From NCBI GenBank assembly GCA_026027325.1, contig JAMSLZ010000020.1, positions 361,738-425,737 on the forward strand: a stretch of 64,000 bases of DNA, in the 5' to 3' direction. The notes under the pieces were generated by a model. The model saw only the letters and a list, made by a program, of their open reading frames with translations. It was not told where the DNA came from and ran no database searches. The translations under genes were made by a program, and so were the position numbers. Origin of the DNA: Actinomucor elegans (taxonomy: Eukaryota > Mucoromycota > Mucoromycetes > Mucorales > Mucoraceae). Positions within the stretch are counted from its first letter, which is position 1, and each line of letters opens with the position of its first letter. This document shows, in pieces, positions 1 through 10,935 of the stretch.

Positions 1-45
1 TCTGCCTCCAGAAGATCTATATTTTGATAGTTTTTTTTTTTTTAG

Positions 46-566
46 TCATGCGAACATTTTTTTTTTTTTTTTTTTTTTTGCTTCAGATTCTATTTTACCC
101 AAGTTTGTATATCTCTTTTGCGCTTCATCCTCTTCAGAGGTAGGAGTGGATGACTGAGGAAAGTAGGATGATTGTATCGTATGAGTGGGTGACTCTGAAA
201 CAGAAGTATCTGCCATACTATTACTGTTGGTGGCGGTTGAAGACTCTTGAGGCCAAGTGAGGTCACTTTGCAGAAGAGGTTGCATAGACACAAAAGAAGC
301 TCGACTGCCCTTGGTCTGTAGTTTCTTCAACTCTTCTGTAAAATAATCTATATAACGTTGCGATTCTCTAATCTGAGTGTCACACTGGAGTTGTGCATTA
401 CGATCTTTTAGAATCTGTCGAAGTTCAATGGCTTTCTTTTTCAAATGAACATTTTGCTCAATCTTGGACTGGACTTCCTTGATACGCGCTTCAAGTTCCT
501 ACGATACAGGTTTAGTCAGAGTTTTATTTTATTTTTTAATCTAAGAGAAGTGAAACCTACCTCCAT
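46..566 (-). CDS. HR1-like coiled-coil protein, possible Pkc1/PKN N-terminus, runs off the window
   Basis: The ATG is at 566-564, followed after two codons by an intron (560-499, GTAGGT...CGTAG), then one long exon. The protein begins as a charged amphipathic coil with LKKKAIELRQILKDRN and RYIDYFTEELKKLQ. This spacing resembles the HR1 Rho-binding repeat found at the N-terminus of fungal protein kinase C, which acts in cell-wall integrity signalling. A Ser/Thr-rich linker follows. The open frame ends in a long A/T homopolymer (about 53-79) where the reading frame is unreliable, and coding sequence may continue past position 1. The catalytic domain would lie outside the window, so the kinase assignment is inference; any HR1 coiled-coil Rho effector would also fit. 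Confidence 0.45.
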
Positions 567-1901
567 ATTGTAGGTATAGCGTTGCTTTTATCAAAGAAAC
601 AAGTAGAGAAATAGATAAAGAAAGAAAGAGAGAGAGAGAGAGAGAGAGAACAAACCAGACGGGTTGAAATCGTGTTATCATCAAGCATTACATTCGGCGT
701 TTTAATCAATTTAAGGCGATTTTGCACTAGGAAAGGATAAAATAAAGGCGTTGGCAGATTGGATGATGCATTTGTATACTATTTTTTACGTATTACTTCA
801 GTTCAAGAATCACTATGATCACCCGAAACCGCCTTAAGAACCATAAATGTCAAAATAGGATAAATCGAACTATCATGGCAAGCCATGGCAATCAGGTGGA
901 GGTCACCTTGACAACCATAGCAGTCACTAACAAATCAAACTGAACCAAGACCCTGATCGTCGATGAATACTGTTATATCAATAAAATACATATAATGTAA
1001 CAGGCGAATTGGAATTGAACTGAAGCAGTATCCAATGTAGTATTTTGTTATAAGCATGTACTACTAATCATATGCGACATTTGACCGAGATCGGCCGAGA
1101 TCGCACCCATCAATTTGCTTTGTCACGCCAATTTTCAAAGCAGCGACTTCAAAAATTTCAGTCCCAGGGATCAACCTAAAAATTGATAATTGCGATACAA
1201 AAGACGATACATGCGGATACTAACCTTGATAATATAGTATAAGTTGTATGAAATTAAGTTGGCTACAGAATGATACATATTTTGTAAGAAATTAAAAGGA
1301 ATTCTTGACTCTGGGTGGTAAAGTAGTTGAGCGAGTCGGAGTTTACCAACGTTTACTCATATTAACATATGGCCATATTTTTAAAATCATTGGAAAAGCG
1401 CTATTTTTGTATATAATAATGATCGGTTTTCAAAACTTTGTCTTTCCTTGATTTTGAATGAAGTTACAGTTTTGTAGTTTGCAAAGTTCTGCCGAGATCC
1501 AACCATGGAAGGCAACCGTCTTCAATCTCAGTCACCCAATGAACTAAATGCACTCGCCTGCCAACAAAAAAATGACGAATTACAAAGCAATATAACAGGT
1601 TACTAAGAACTTATTCATATAAACACGTATGTTATTGTGTCTATGTATTAATAATAATCAATCAGTATAATTTATTGTAAATACATCATGTTTTCAATAG
1701 AGAGACTAAAGGTAAAGGACGATTCGAGAATTCCTCCATTCTTGACCGCAGTAAGGCCAAAAGGAAAGTCACAATGATCAATCCTGATTGGATAAAACCA
1801 ATACTGCGCCTTCGATTCCAGTCATTTAAAGGCAAGTCAAAAATTTTATCTTTCACTTTACTACAAGTCTCTTTTTTTTTTAATTAATAAGTTCAATCAA
1901 A
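567..1901. other. intergenic, no convincing gene
   Basis: It holds an (AG)n microsatellite at about 622-649. A stretch near 1030-1090 resembles 9165-9225 (both contain actactaatca and gcgacatttga), so an old dispersed repeat is present. A possible two-exon 56-codon ORF begins at 1505, with an intron after about 1598, but has no recognisable motif. Confidence 0.5.
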
Positions 1902-2763
1902 ATGGCTGTTCGTAAGTTATAACGCATTAGATAACAAAGATCGCATCTGTATATTGATTCGTTTATGAATGAATAGGTGCACAATTTGAAAACAGTAACG
2001 AGATCGGTGTCTTTTCTCGTTTAACCAACAGCTACTGTTTAGTTGCATTGGGTGGATCTGAAAACTTTTACAGGTATGTAGTATTATATTGGAAGGTAAA
2101 GAAAAGAATAAAAGACTAAAGCATGAGTCTAGTGTTTTCGAAGGCGAGTTGGGTGATGTTATCCCTGTTGTCCACACTTCAATTGCTGGTACCCGTATTG
2201 TAGGTCGTTTAACTGCTGGTAACAAGAACGGTTTGCTCGTTCCTAGCACTACCACTGATCAAGAGCTTCAACATTTGCGTAACTCGCTTCCCGAGAGCAT
2301 TGCTGTTCAACGTGTTGAAGAGCGTTTGTCTGCTTTGGGTAATGTGATTGCCTGTAACGATTATGTTGCTTTGGTCCATCCTGATATTGATCGTGAGACG
2401 GAAGAGATTATTGCTGATACACTTCAAGTGGAAGTGTTCCGTCAAACAGTTGCTGATAATGTCCTTGTGGGATCTTTCTGTGCTTTGAGTAATCAAGGTG
2501 GTCTCGTTCATCCTCGTACCTCTGTTCAAGATCAAGATGAATTATCTTCTCTTTTGCAGATTCCTTTGGTTGCTGGTACTGTGAACCGTGGTTCCGATGT
2601 GATTGGCGCTGGTTGCGTTGTCAATGATTGGTGTGCTTTTGCTGGTATGGATACTACTTCTACTGAATTAAGTGTTATGGAAAGCATCTTCAAGTTGCAA
2701 GATGCTCAACCCACTGCCATTGTCAATGAGTTGAGAGATACCTTGGTTGATACTTACTCATAA
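1902..2763 (+). CDS. TIF6: Eukaryotic translation initiation factor 6 (eIF6)
   Basis: Three exons, 1902-1911, 1977-2073 and 2133-2763, joined by GT-AG introns of 65 and 59 nt, give 245 residues, the normal eIF6 length. The protein starts [20 protein letters not shown] and contains [28 protein letters not shown] and [16 protein letters not shown], hallmarks of the five-fold pentein family. eIF6 binds the 60S subunit, is needed for nucleolar pre-60S maturation and export, and blocks premature joining of 40S; it is released by the Efl1/Sdo1 pathway. The first exon holds only three codons plus one base, so the ATG in the longest open frame (2089) is not the true start. A single-copy housekeeping gene with no anomalies. 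Confidence 0.97.
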
Positions 2764-4323
2764 ATTATTCATTGTTACTATTATCTTTTTTTACTGTTCA
2801 TATACATATTAATTCTTTGTCAACCGCACCTCATTACCATCAGCCCTTCTTTTTGCAAATAGAATTCAGAAAAGACATCTACTCTTTTATTCACGCTTTT
2901 TCCACTCTTTTATATATAAAATTGTAATATATTTTTTTGGGTTTTTTTTTTAACTGTCTTCACCTTGAGCAATGCTTGTATAATCGATCTCTGTTGATTA
3001 CAGCAGAATCAAACTAAGCAAGTGTTACTGATGATATTCAGCTGCATCAAATATCTTTTTTTCATAATTAACATTACAAGCATACTGCCAACACAAAAAG
3101 AGAGTTTCTTTTTTGCAATTTGTTTGATACAGTTTTTTATTGCAGTCATGTGAGTACTTTATTCATCTATCATTGTACGCAGATCATAAAATCAAGTCGA
3201 TTACCGTCACTGTTTTCAGGAGGCCTACAAAATGAAGTACCCGGCGTTGAATGGAAAGGCTTGCTTAATCTCTAGTTCTCTCTAAATGTTATATTTATGA
3301 TGTTAGTCCAGTGTGATGTTGCAACCCTGTAGGGCTGTTTGTTTCCCAATCTATACCTGAGATATGACAGCAATCTGATAATAACTGATTGTGTTCATCC
3401 TGGCGCTGTAATATGCTATAGTACTACTGCCTACGTACAATAAGTATATATATATATATATATATATATCAGTTTGGTCGTGTCATAATTTCTTATGAAA
3501 TCGAGCTATTTTAACATCTAAGGAGGGGAAGGTGTTTATTGATACTAAGCGGACATACGAGCAATTAAACTGATTAGACACGTTGCTACAATACATATTC
3601 AAGTTACCATACTCAAGCCAGATTCTACAAAATAGTTGGCTATTTTTGCAGAAAAAAAAAGAATCAAACAAGTCCAATGATCCCGTATCTGCAGCTACGT
3701 TAAAAGTTTGAGGAATTGGATCTGAAAAGACTGATATTTGAGTATAAAGAATACCAATATTCTTTAAACTCGTAAATCAACTTGATTTGCTTTAATGAAT
3801 GGCTGTGGGCATTCTAGTAAGTACAGAACTGTATTATTGTGTGCCAACATCAGTAAGGTTTAGCCTGTATACTAGCCAAATAACGTGTTAGTTGCGCAGC
3901 AAAGTAGCTTTGCAGAATATATGTAACGTTGTATACAATCCCGTAGGACTAAGAATTATAGAGAAAAGTTTCACATGTTTATTATAAGCTCTAAAATCCA
4001 TCAAACGGTGCTGCGTTAATATACGTTTTAACTCGTATATCCGCCTTGTCTGATTCTCAAGTTTGCTTATAGCTGTAAAAGAGAAGGCCACGCTTTACTT
4101 GCTAGATAATCTACATAGCTATTGTACTGTTTGGAAAGCTAAACCTTGTGCTACAACGATTTGTGATTCTAATTCAAGTTTATTTTGTCACTTCTTCTGC
4201 TTCTTTTCTTAATATCTGCGGCTGAAATTGCTTTTTTGTATAAATAAGAGCCACAAGCTCCAGATCAAGGAATTTCTTTTCTTCTTGAAAAAACTATTAT
4301 TATCATATTTTTTTTTTAAAAAA
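2764..4323. other. intergenic, no gene seen
   Basis: After the eIF6 3' end the sequence is AT-rich with a (TA)n run at about 3445-3470. ORFs on either strand are short and show no domain or splice support. Confidence 0.5.
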
Positions 4324-4542
4324 ATGACTGAATACAGAAACGAAAGATTGATCAAAGAACTCGAAGCTGAGATCGAAGAAAACGAATGTGGTGTCTCTGA
4401 TTGTCTCTGGTGTTGGTGTTGTGGTATTTTTGGCTTGATCTGTATTGTACCCAAGTACAACAAGAGAAAACTGGCAAATGATCGTTTGATCATTGAATTG
4501 AAAAAGCCCAAGTATATTCCTGACCAAAAGGCGGCCTATTAA
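4324..4542 (+). CDS. Small Cys-rich, probably membrane-associated protein
   Basis: A 72-residue ORF starting MTEYRNERLIKELEAEIEE. A charged N-terminal helix is followed by a Cys/Trp-rich hydrophobic centre (CGVSDCLWCWCCGIFGLICI, about residues 24-43) and a basic C-terminus. The in-frame ATG at 4228 sits in a low-complexity A/T leader, so the ATG at 4324, directly after AAAA, is preferred. Six cysteines within 20 residues next to aliphatic residues suggest a palmitoylated or single-pass membrane segment. No family is recognised. G+C content and codon use are clearly higher than in the flanks, which supports real coding. A polyadenylation-like AT tract follows. Confidence 0.55.
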   Translation: MTEYRNERLIKELEAEIEENECGVSDCLWCWCCGIFGLICIVPKYNKRKLANDRLIIELKKPKYIPDQKAAY

Positions 4543-5830
4543 AAAGTATCTTTGCTGCTGGCAGCCGTTACTCCTAGCATTGTCCTCTCTAGGCTCTGTC
4601 ATTGTATTTACCTAATTCAAGTCCTATTATTATATCCTATTATTTAACATCAAAATAAACTATTCATAGTAGAATGATAATAGTTCCATGTCCAAAATCT
4701 TCTGAAAAGCGTGCCGCTTTTAAAGAGTGGTAGGACTCGATCTTTGACTAAATGAACGGAAAGCTTTACAAGTAAATGCTACATAGATTGCAGTCAGTAT
4801 AGTAGCATATTGTCTAATGGTGATTGCAGTTATCAAAGGCAACAGCCAACAAAGTCTGAATGAAAATAGAGGATGTTGCACAAGCTTGATCATTTTTGGA
4901 AGTGTAGAACTTGTTGCTTAGCCTATGTGATAAATATCAAGTAGAGCTATTAATGATAAGCTTGATAGATAGTATACGTTCTTGTATCAAAAATATCTTT
5001 TTTTTTTCCGGGAATTATTGCGCATATTTTCGTTCGCGTGTTTCGGTGTATTATTCTGTCTGTTGTTAATAAGAATGTACCAACAATATATTGAAAAAGT
5101 GATCGCAGTGTTTAAGCAACAATAAAGATCCATCGGTACCATTGCTAAGGTTAAATGCTATACGAAATCTTTTTAGCAGGCATATGAACAATGACATTCC
5201 CGATACAATTTGACCCAGAACAGTTATTAGATCAATAAATCCAGGCCCTATGAAATGCTTGTAAATTACTGTTGACTATAGTCATATAAATTATACTGAA
5301 ATTGAACAAATATCACAATAGATTGAGTAACTCATCCTCAATACAGAATCACTACCTTTCAGATGCAACATTTTATCGAGATCAACAGATGCAATCATAT
5401 AAGTTACTTGAAATGTATTTTAAATAACTAGAGATTCAATTCCAATATTAGGCTGTCTTTCTTTTGACCTTATATTTGATTGGTATTCTTTTACAAAATA
5501 AGCTGCTACTCTAAGAATATTTGTTAAAAAAAACTATTATTCGGCGCACTAAGGACATCAATCCCTCGAATTATCACATTAACGTTTTCGCTATGATACC
5601 TTTAAATTATACTAGGTTAAAAAAAGGTTAGGGTTACTATTGTACCTGGAGTATAATCCCTCTCTGAACATAGACATTGGCCAATTAAACCGAAAAAGTA
5701 GAACAAAGTCCAGCCAAATAATTTGTGGCTTGGTTGTCAAAGAGTTCAAATACAAAAAGAGATTTTTTTTTACATTAAAAGTGATTTTATTGATAATCAT
5801 ACATATATACAAAATAAATTAAAGAAATAT
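4543..5830. other. intergenic, nothing recognised
   Basis: AT-rich sequence with only short chance ORFs on both strands. The lower end may belong to the 3' part of the snoRNA-host transcript described next. Confidence 0.4.
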
Positions 5831-5914
5831 ACAAAAAACGTACCTATAAAGTAGAACGGAAAGTTAGTTAAATTTGTTCAGGAGAAACAAAGAAATATAC
5901 AATCGCTGCAATAG

Positions 5915-6013
5915 TTGTTTTGTTTTTCAGAATGTTAGAGCTAAGAGCCGTTTTCATCAAGAAAGTTTATGAAGACCGTCGTGATTTATATTATCATCAT
6001 TGAAACAAAACAA
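5915..6013 (-). ncRNA. Box C/D snoRNA candidate A
   Basis: Read on the minus strand, an 11-bp terminal stem (TTGTTTTGTTT with AAACAAAACAA) closes a box C (ATGATGA, rc of 5993-5999) and a box D (CTGA, rc of 5927-5930). An internal TTGATGA could be box C'. Terminal stem, C and D boxes and length (99 nt) all fit a methylation-guide snoRNA. The rRNA target was not determined. Confidence 0.7.
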
Positions 6014-6219
6014 TTGCAACGACTAGTGTACACTAGAGAAATAAATTACCTTTTAACCAATCCAAGACAAGTATAGAAGAGTCACCAAGAAAAAAAAAGA
6101 CAAAGACCTTTTTGAAGGGAAACGTTAGCAAAAAATCTTGGGAAAAAAAAACTTTTTTAACATGATAAAAGTCAAAGAAAAGGTTCAAATATCAGACTAG
6201 GAAAAACTCTTCATAAGAA

Positions 6220-6290
6220 TCAGACATATGCTTGTCTTTTGTTTTTTGAAGATCATCAATTAGAGATCTTTTCCTTGCACTTTTTCAAGA
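6220..6290 (-). ncRNA. Box C/D snoRNA candidate D (weak)
   Basis: Minus strand TTGATGA (rc of 6253-6259) lies about 30 nt before CTGA (rc of 6220-6223), downstream of the donor near 6311. The terminal stem is poor, so this call rests mainly on its position in the series of snoRNA-bearing introns. Confidence 0.35.
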
Positions 6291-6455
6291 AAAAGTAAAA
6301 GACAAAGCTTACCTTTTCTTTTCGGATAGAGAGACCAAAAGATTGCTGAAGCTGTATCAGAAATACAGTAAAAATACTAAAGAAATAAAAAAAAGGTCGA
6401 ATTAGTAAAACTAATTCACCCTTTAACATGCTAATGACAAGTTTAAAAAAAGAGA

Positions 6456-6582
6456 TTTCTTCTTTTCTTTCATGTCTCAGAAAAGCATGAATGGTATTAT
6501 AAAAGTTGTCTCAACATCGAATGACTCGTCAGACTCGTCATCTAATAGGGATCATCATTTATAACATGAAAGAAAAGAAGAA
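6456..6582 (-). ncRNA. Box C/D snoRNA candidate B with a very long terminal stem
   Basis: A 19-bp perfect inverted repeat (arms about 6457-6475 and 6564-6582, TTCTTCTTTTCTTTCATGT) brackets ATGATGA (rc of 6552-6558) and CTGA (rc of 6477-6480). Boxes sit immediately inside the stem, as expected for box C/D. The donor GTAAAT at 6617 lies about 35 nt upstream. Confidence 0.72.
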
Positions 6583-6740
6583 CCTCGATCAAAAGAAGCA
6601 AGAAGAGAAATATTTACCATTTACAAGCAATCAAGACAAGGTATAGAGTGCAAACAAGCTAGATAATAGACCGAGATCCTTTAGGAGAAAAATAAAATTA
6701 ATAAGAATTCATCGAGATAAAAATATCAATATGGAAGGTA

Positions 6741-6844
6741 AAGAAGAAGATTAATCAGAAAAACAGCCAATTTGTATCTACAGAAGTTTCAGACGGTAAT
6801 TCCAACTTTATATAAAGTTCGATCATCATGATAATCTCCTTCTT
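6741..6844 (-). ncRNA. Box C/D snoRNA candidate C
   Basis: A 13-bp terminal stem with one G-U pair (arms 6741-6753 and 6832-6844) encloses ATGATGA (rc of 6823-6829), an internal CTGA (D'-like, rc of about 6789-6792) and CTGA (box D, rc of 6755-6758). It lies about 40 nt below the GTAAGC donor near 6885. Confidence 0.68.
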
Positions 6845-7000
6845 CAATGCCTTTCATACTGAAAAGATAGAAAAATGCTTACCATTTACAAGCCATTACA
6901 CAAATAAATACATCAATTTATAATAGGAAAACAAAGTAACTATATAACAAAGATATAAGTAAAAGGGTTTTTTTTTAAAACAAGTACACCGTCAAAAAAG

Positions 7001-7117
7001 AAAAGTATATTGATATAGCATCAGTGAAAAAGATTCACATCAATATTCAGAAACTCTAGTTTGTTTGACTTAAAAACATCTTTTGCGCACCGAGTATACT
7101 TTTCTCTTTGACTTGAT
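7001..7117 (-). ncRNA. Structured RNA candidate E in the first intron
   Basis: Complementary arms (about 7001-7014 and 7104-7117, GAAAAGTATA type) enclose some 90 nt with CTGA-like boxes but no good 5' box C. Its place, directly after the donor near 7134, is that of the other snoRNA candidates. It may be a divergent C/D or another structured RNA. Confidence 0.3.
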
Positions 7118-7362
7118 ACTTCATGATACTAACCTTTTATTAATTGAATATGGAAATAAAAAGAAAAGAAGACTTTCTCTCACTGAAAAAAGAAGCACTT
7201 TTATAAGGCTTTTTTTTTTTCGAGAAAAAATTTTCTTTGGTTTGACTTTTAACAGTCACTAAACTAATTTAAACATCCGTCCATTTTTCGTTTGAATGCA
7301 TTATTGTAAACCCAGATCTTTTAATTCATATCCGTCTTTTCGAGAACTGTAACAAAGCAAAA

Positions 7363-8623
7363 ATGGATACTGAAGTTAATTACTATGAATTACTGGGTGT
7401 CGAAATCACAGCTTCGGCAAAAGAAATTAAGAATGCATACCGTAGAAAGGCTTTAAAAGTACATCCAGATAAGAACCCAAGTCCTGATGCAGGTATTTAG
7501 CCATTTTACACCATCTACTTTTTCGCGTTATTTTTTCAGTTTACTTATTATTAATTTTTTGCCGCAGCCGTTCTCTTTCACAATTTGACCAAAGCACAAG
7601 ATTTGCTATTAGACCCGAAAAAGAGAAGCGAATATGATCAAATACACCGCACACGTCAAGAAAGACAAAAGAAGAAGCATGAAATGGATTCAAAGCGCAG
7701 GCATGCGCAGGAAGAGTTGGAACGTCGAGAAAAGGAAGCGAAACGAGCCAAAACAGAACAGAATCAAGCCAAGGCACAGTACGAGGCTGAAGTAGCTCGT
7801 ATGCGTGCTGAAGGCGCTAAACGAAGACAAGAAGATTGGGGCGTTGATGATAACAAACCACAAGAACCAGGTAAATAATGAAATTGAAACCAACAAAAAA
7901 TAAGCTTAGATCAAATTGGGCTAATACATATCATTCTTTTAGGTTTACCAGAAGAAACTGAATTAGATTGTGCACTCAAAATCAAATGGAAACGTAAAAA
8001 ATATGATTTTACAAAAGAGGAACTGAAAGATCTATTGGATCCTATCGGCAGAATTGAATCATTAGAATTATCAGAAAAGAAGAAAGGAAGTGCTATTGCA
8101 GTATTTAAAACAGTGGTGGATGCGGTAAGTAATTCTTTTTTTTTTGTAAAACGATGGAATTCACTCATATCTGGTTTTTTTGGGGGTAGTATGGTTTAAT
8201 AACAAAGAAAGATACACATCCATCATTATCAAAGTTTGAAAGCATTGAGTGGTTAACCGGGAAAGTCCCAGCATTAGTAGAAAGAATGAATAAAGCAGAG
8301 GCAATGAAGAAAGAGGCAAGAGCTGCATTGTTTAGCACAAACAATAGATCAACTGCTGCAACTGGAAAACCATTATTCTCTACCGGATCCCAATCATCCT
8401 TTTTCAAAACTCTTAATATACCCAATCTCAAGGTAAGTCTCTCCTTTTTTTTTTAAAAAAAAACCCCCCCGTATTTAATAGAAACATACTTACTTTATGT
8501 CAAAACCAGGGCTCTTCGTCGCTGAAAATGTCTGATAACGACTATGAATCAATCACATTGATGAAAATGAGACAAGCTGAACGGGATCGTTTGATTATGA
8601 TTGGTCAACAACAGAAAAGTTAA
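7363..8623 (+). CDS. DNAJC17/Cwf23-type J-domain protein with RRM
   Basis: Five exons (7363-7492, 7568-7870, 7943-8124, 8190-8432, 8510-8623) are joined at GT-AG introns in consistent phase and give 323 residues. The N-terminal J domain shows [20 protein letters not shown] and the HPD tripeptide in VHPDKNP, which stimulates Hsp70 ATPase. A long charged coiled coil follows (about residues 65-145, [16 protein letters not shown]). An RRM-like segment begins near [20 protein letters not shown] and ends near VVDAYGLITKK. This order is that of human DNAJC17 and fission-yeast Cwf23, which are spliceosome-associated. The C-terminus ends in a helical tail with [15 protein letters not shown]. Its start is divergent from the snoRNA-host transcript. 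Confidence 0.9.
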
Positions 8624-9476
8624 ATAGATTTGAAGTATGTACACGATTGTGCGAGAATAAAAATGAAACGACTAAGCGTTTTGATCTTACATCCGTGATC
8701 CTTATAGTTAGGTTATTTTTTCAGTCTATTATTCATTGCTACTTCGACTAATAGCACCATTACTTTTGTCTCTCGCCATCCATTGTATGCGTACTTATGC
8801 GTACTTTATGATCCTATAAAACACTCTGTCGCTTGATAGTGGTCTATCGATCTGCTTTTCTTTTCTTTTCTTTACTACCTTTCTTGTAAAGTTTATAAGG
8901 TATAAACAACAAAATAGAAGGCAGATTATGTATAATGTGCAAATAATAACGCACGAACATGGTACATTGGCTGAGCAGCAATAAAATAAAGGCTTTAATA
9001 AATATGACAATCCACTCTGAATATTGGCTAATTTAGCAGATACGACATTAAACTGGAATCAGCTGAGATCTATCGATCATTAGAACTAGTGTAAATGATT
9101 TATATGCAATTCTACGCTGGTCATTAATATACAGTAGTTCAATTATAGAATAGCTTCAATGAATACAGTACTTTGTTCTAGGTATGAACTACTAATCAGC
9201 TGCGACATTTGATCATTGTCCAAAGAATGTAAAGGAACTGAAAGTGTCATAATTTTTTAAAAAAAATGGAGTCGTATTCCCCAGGTTTAAATTTCTGAAC
9301 TAGCATTTTTTTTTTTTTTTTTACTATAATTGAAGTGCATAAGAAATATGAGAAGCCTTTAAGAAGAAAAAAAGTATACTTTCATTCTCAGTAACCCAAT
9401 CAAGAAAAAAAAAAAAAAAGACCACCGTACAAGGTTTACAGTAAAATGCTCTATAGATCCACAACATTTATTAATT
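8624..9476. other. intergenic between convergent genes
   Basis: Contains the 3' UTRs of the J-protein gene and of the minus-strand gene, poly(A/T) runs at about 9306-9322 and 9405-9419, and the diverged copy of a dispersed repeat at about 9165-9225 noted for 1030-1090. No gene seen. Confidence 0.5.
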
Positions 9477-10466
9477 TTACTTTTTCCACTTTTTCGTTCT
9501 ATCTTTTGGTGATAATAGAGTTAAAGAAATAGGTACATCATCATCATCATCGCTGTCTTGGTTAAACTGCAGTCTTTCTTTGACTCGTTCTTTGTATTTA
9601 TCAGCGGCCGTTTGATACTGTTCTTTCTTTTCTTCTGGTTTCGAGCTTGTATTACTTTGAATAGCCGCTGCGATGGGTATCAAGTCTTTGTCATCGTCTT
9701 CTTCCAGATCATTCAGTAGAGAAGAAGGTTTACTGATAGGTGACTGTAAATAGCCAAGCGGAATATCATCATCGTCACTACTGTCATTTTGGACATGGAT
9801 CATACGACGTCTTGTAGGCGTGGTAGGTGATTTTAGCTGCTGTTGTGATTTGGAAGCATGTAAACGGGGTGATGAAAGAGACCTTGACCGAGATATGTCT
9901 TTGACTTGGGGCTTCGGCATCGGCTTCTCGACGGTTTGTTGGATGGATTCTTGTTGTAACCGAGCAGCCTTTCTTAGATCATGAGCGGAAGAGAATTTAC
10001 GCATGGATGGTTGCTGCTGGTGGTGCAATGGAATAGGCGGTACTGGAGGAGGAGATTTATGGTAAGTAGGTGATAAGAGAGGTAATGAATCGGCCAGCGA
10101 TGTTGGGGTGGTGTCTCTTTTACACAGTTTATTCAAGGCATTTTCTCGCTCTTCGAGTAAGATACGCAAGTTTGTATTATTTGTAGAAGGATCTCTACCG
10201 ACTGATTTGGATCTTTGTCTTGTTTGCTGCTTTTGAGGTTTTCTTGTGTCAGTTGAGGTAGAAGGCTTTGGTGGAGGTGGAGGTGGAGGTTGATAAGGAT
10301 CATGTTTAGGAGATAGCATGGAGTTTAACGGTACAGTGGAGATACCTGAGCCTAAAGAAGAATCAAGTGGTGATCTCGGAGAACTGCCATTACTGCTGTT
10401 CTTACTACGAAATAAGCCAAACAAAGGCTTTGGCTTTTTCGATCTTTTGATATGTGAAGTATTCAT
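9477..10466 (-). CDS. Intrinsically disordered proline/serine-rich protein
   Basis: A single-exon ORF. The start chosen is the internal ATG (10466-10464, MNTSHIKRSKKPKPLFGLFR), because the preceding 47 codons are hydrophobic and look like leader sequence; length is then 329 residues. It has a basic N-terminus, a PPPPPPPKP run (about residue 52), several RSKS/RSRSLSSPR motifs typical of phosphorylated linkers, two acidic SDDDD clusters (DSSDDDDIPLGYL and DSDDDDDVPISLTLL) and a short amphipathic stretch KYKERVKERLQ. Proline-rich and RS-like motifs suggest an adaptor that binds SH3/WW domains or 14-3-3. No family is recognised. The gene is divergent from the CEP104 homologue and the two share a 470-bp promoter region. 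Confidence 0.75.
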   Translation of the reverse strand: MNTSHIKRSKKPKPLFGLFRSKNSSNGSSPRSPLDSSLGSGISTVPLNSMLSPKHDPYQPPPPPPPKPSTSTDTRKPQKQQTRQRSKSVGRDPSTNNTNLRILLEERENALNKLCKRDTTPTSLADSLPLLSPTYHKSPPPVPPIPLHHQQQPSMRKFSSAHDLRKAARLQQESIQQTVEKPMPKPQVKDISRSRSLSSPRLHASKSQQQLKSPTTPTRRRMIHVQNDSSDDDDIPLGYLQSPISKPSSLLNDLEEDDDKDLIPIAAAIQSNTSSKPEEKKEQYQTAADKYKERVKERLQFNQDSDDDDDVPISLTLLSPKDRTKKWKK

Positions 10467-10650
10467 AAAGTAAACAAAAAGGAAAGGTGGGATTAAGCAA
10501 AGAGGCTTATTTAAAGGAGATATGAGCGTTACACGAATAGTTTGCACTAAAATGAAAGGAATCTTCTTGGAATTACACAAAACTACTCTTTGGTTTCTCC
10601 TAAGCAAATTCGCTCAGTCAAGTTTCCTTACACTTTAACTACTGTAAAAT

Positions 10651-10680
10651 ACACGTGTACCACTATTGAAAACACGTGTA
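10651..10680. promoter_or_regulatory. Pair of CACGTG (E-box) palindromes
   Basis: Two ACACGTGT sites (CACGTG at 10652-10657 and 10673-10678) lie 21 bp apart, two helical turns, between the divergent starts at 10466 and 10936. CACGTG is the classic site of bHLH factors such as Cbf1/Pho4. Exact duplication with helical spacing suggests a functional shared operator. Confidence 0.5.
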
Positions 10681-10793
10681 TCAACTTGGAACTGTTTCTT
10701 TGATATGAACGAAAAAACCAAGTGCTACAGTGCACAAATGTATCATAAATGAACAGTGGAGTGTAGCACTTGTAGAAACGCGCCATTTGAAAT

Positions 10794-10834
<41 letters not shown>

Positions 10835-10935
10835 GGCAAGATTACTGGTATTTCAGAGTCATGCAAGATGATATCCTTTTTTTTTCTTTCTTTCTTGCTC
10901 CTATTTGATACCCTTTCTTTTTAAATATTAACGCT

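Larger units (their letters stand above)
5840..7134 (-). ncRNA. Candidate snoRNA host transcript, several short exons with one snoRNA-like element per intron
   Basis: On the minus strand there are successive GTAAG/GTAAA/GTTAG-type donors at about 7134, 6885, 6617, 6311, 6046 and 5844. They follow short repeated exon-like pieces; for example GCTTGTAAATG precedes both the 6885 and 6617 donors. One exon can be outlined as 6618-6658, between a tctag acceptor and GTAAAT. Each intron downstream of a donor contains an element with snoRNA features, described separately. There is no long ORF through the exons. The layout matches UHG-type non-coding host genes, where exons are discarded and intronic box C/D RNAs are released after splicing. 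Exon limits other than 6618-6658 are uncertain. The transcript would be divergent from the J-protein gene at 7363. Confidence 0.5.

Noticed and set aside
1505..1773. Two-exon 56-codon ORF starting MEGNRLQSQ
   Set aside because: Splice sites are plausible but there is no motif or composition signal, and coding status cannot be supported.
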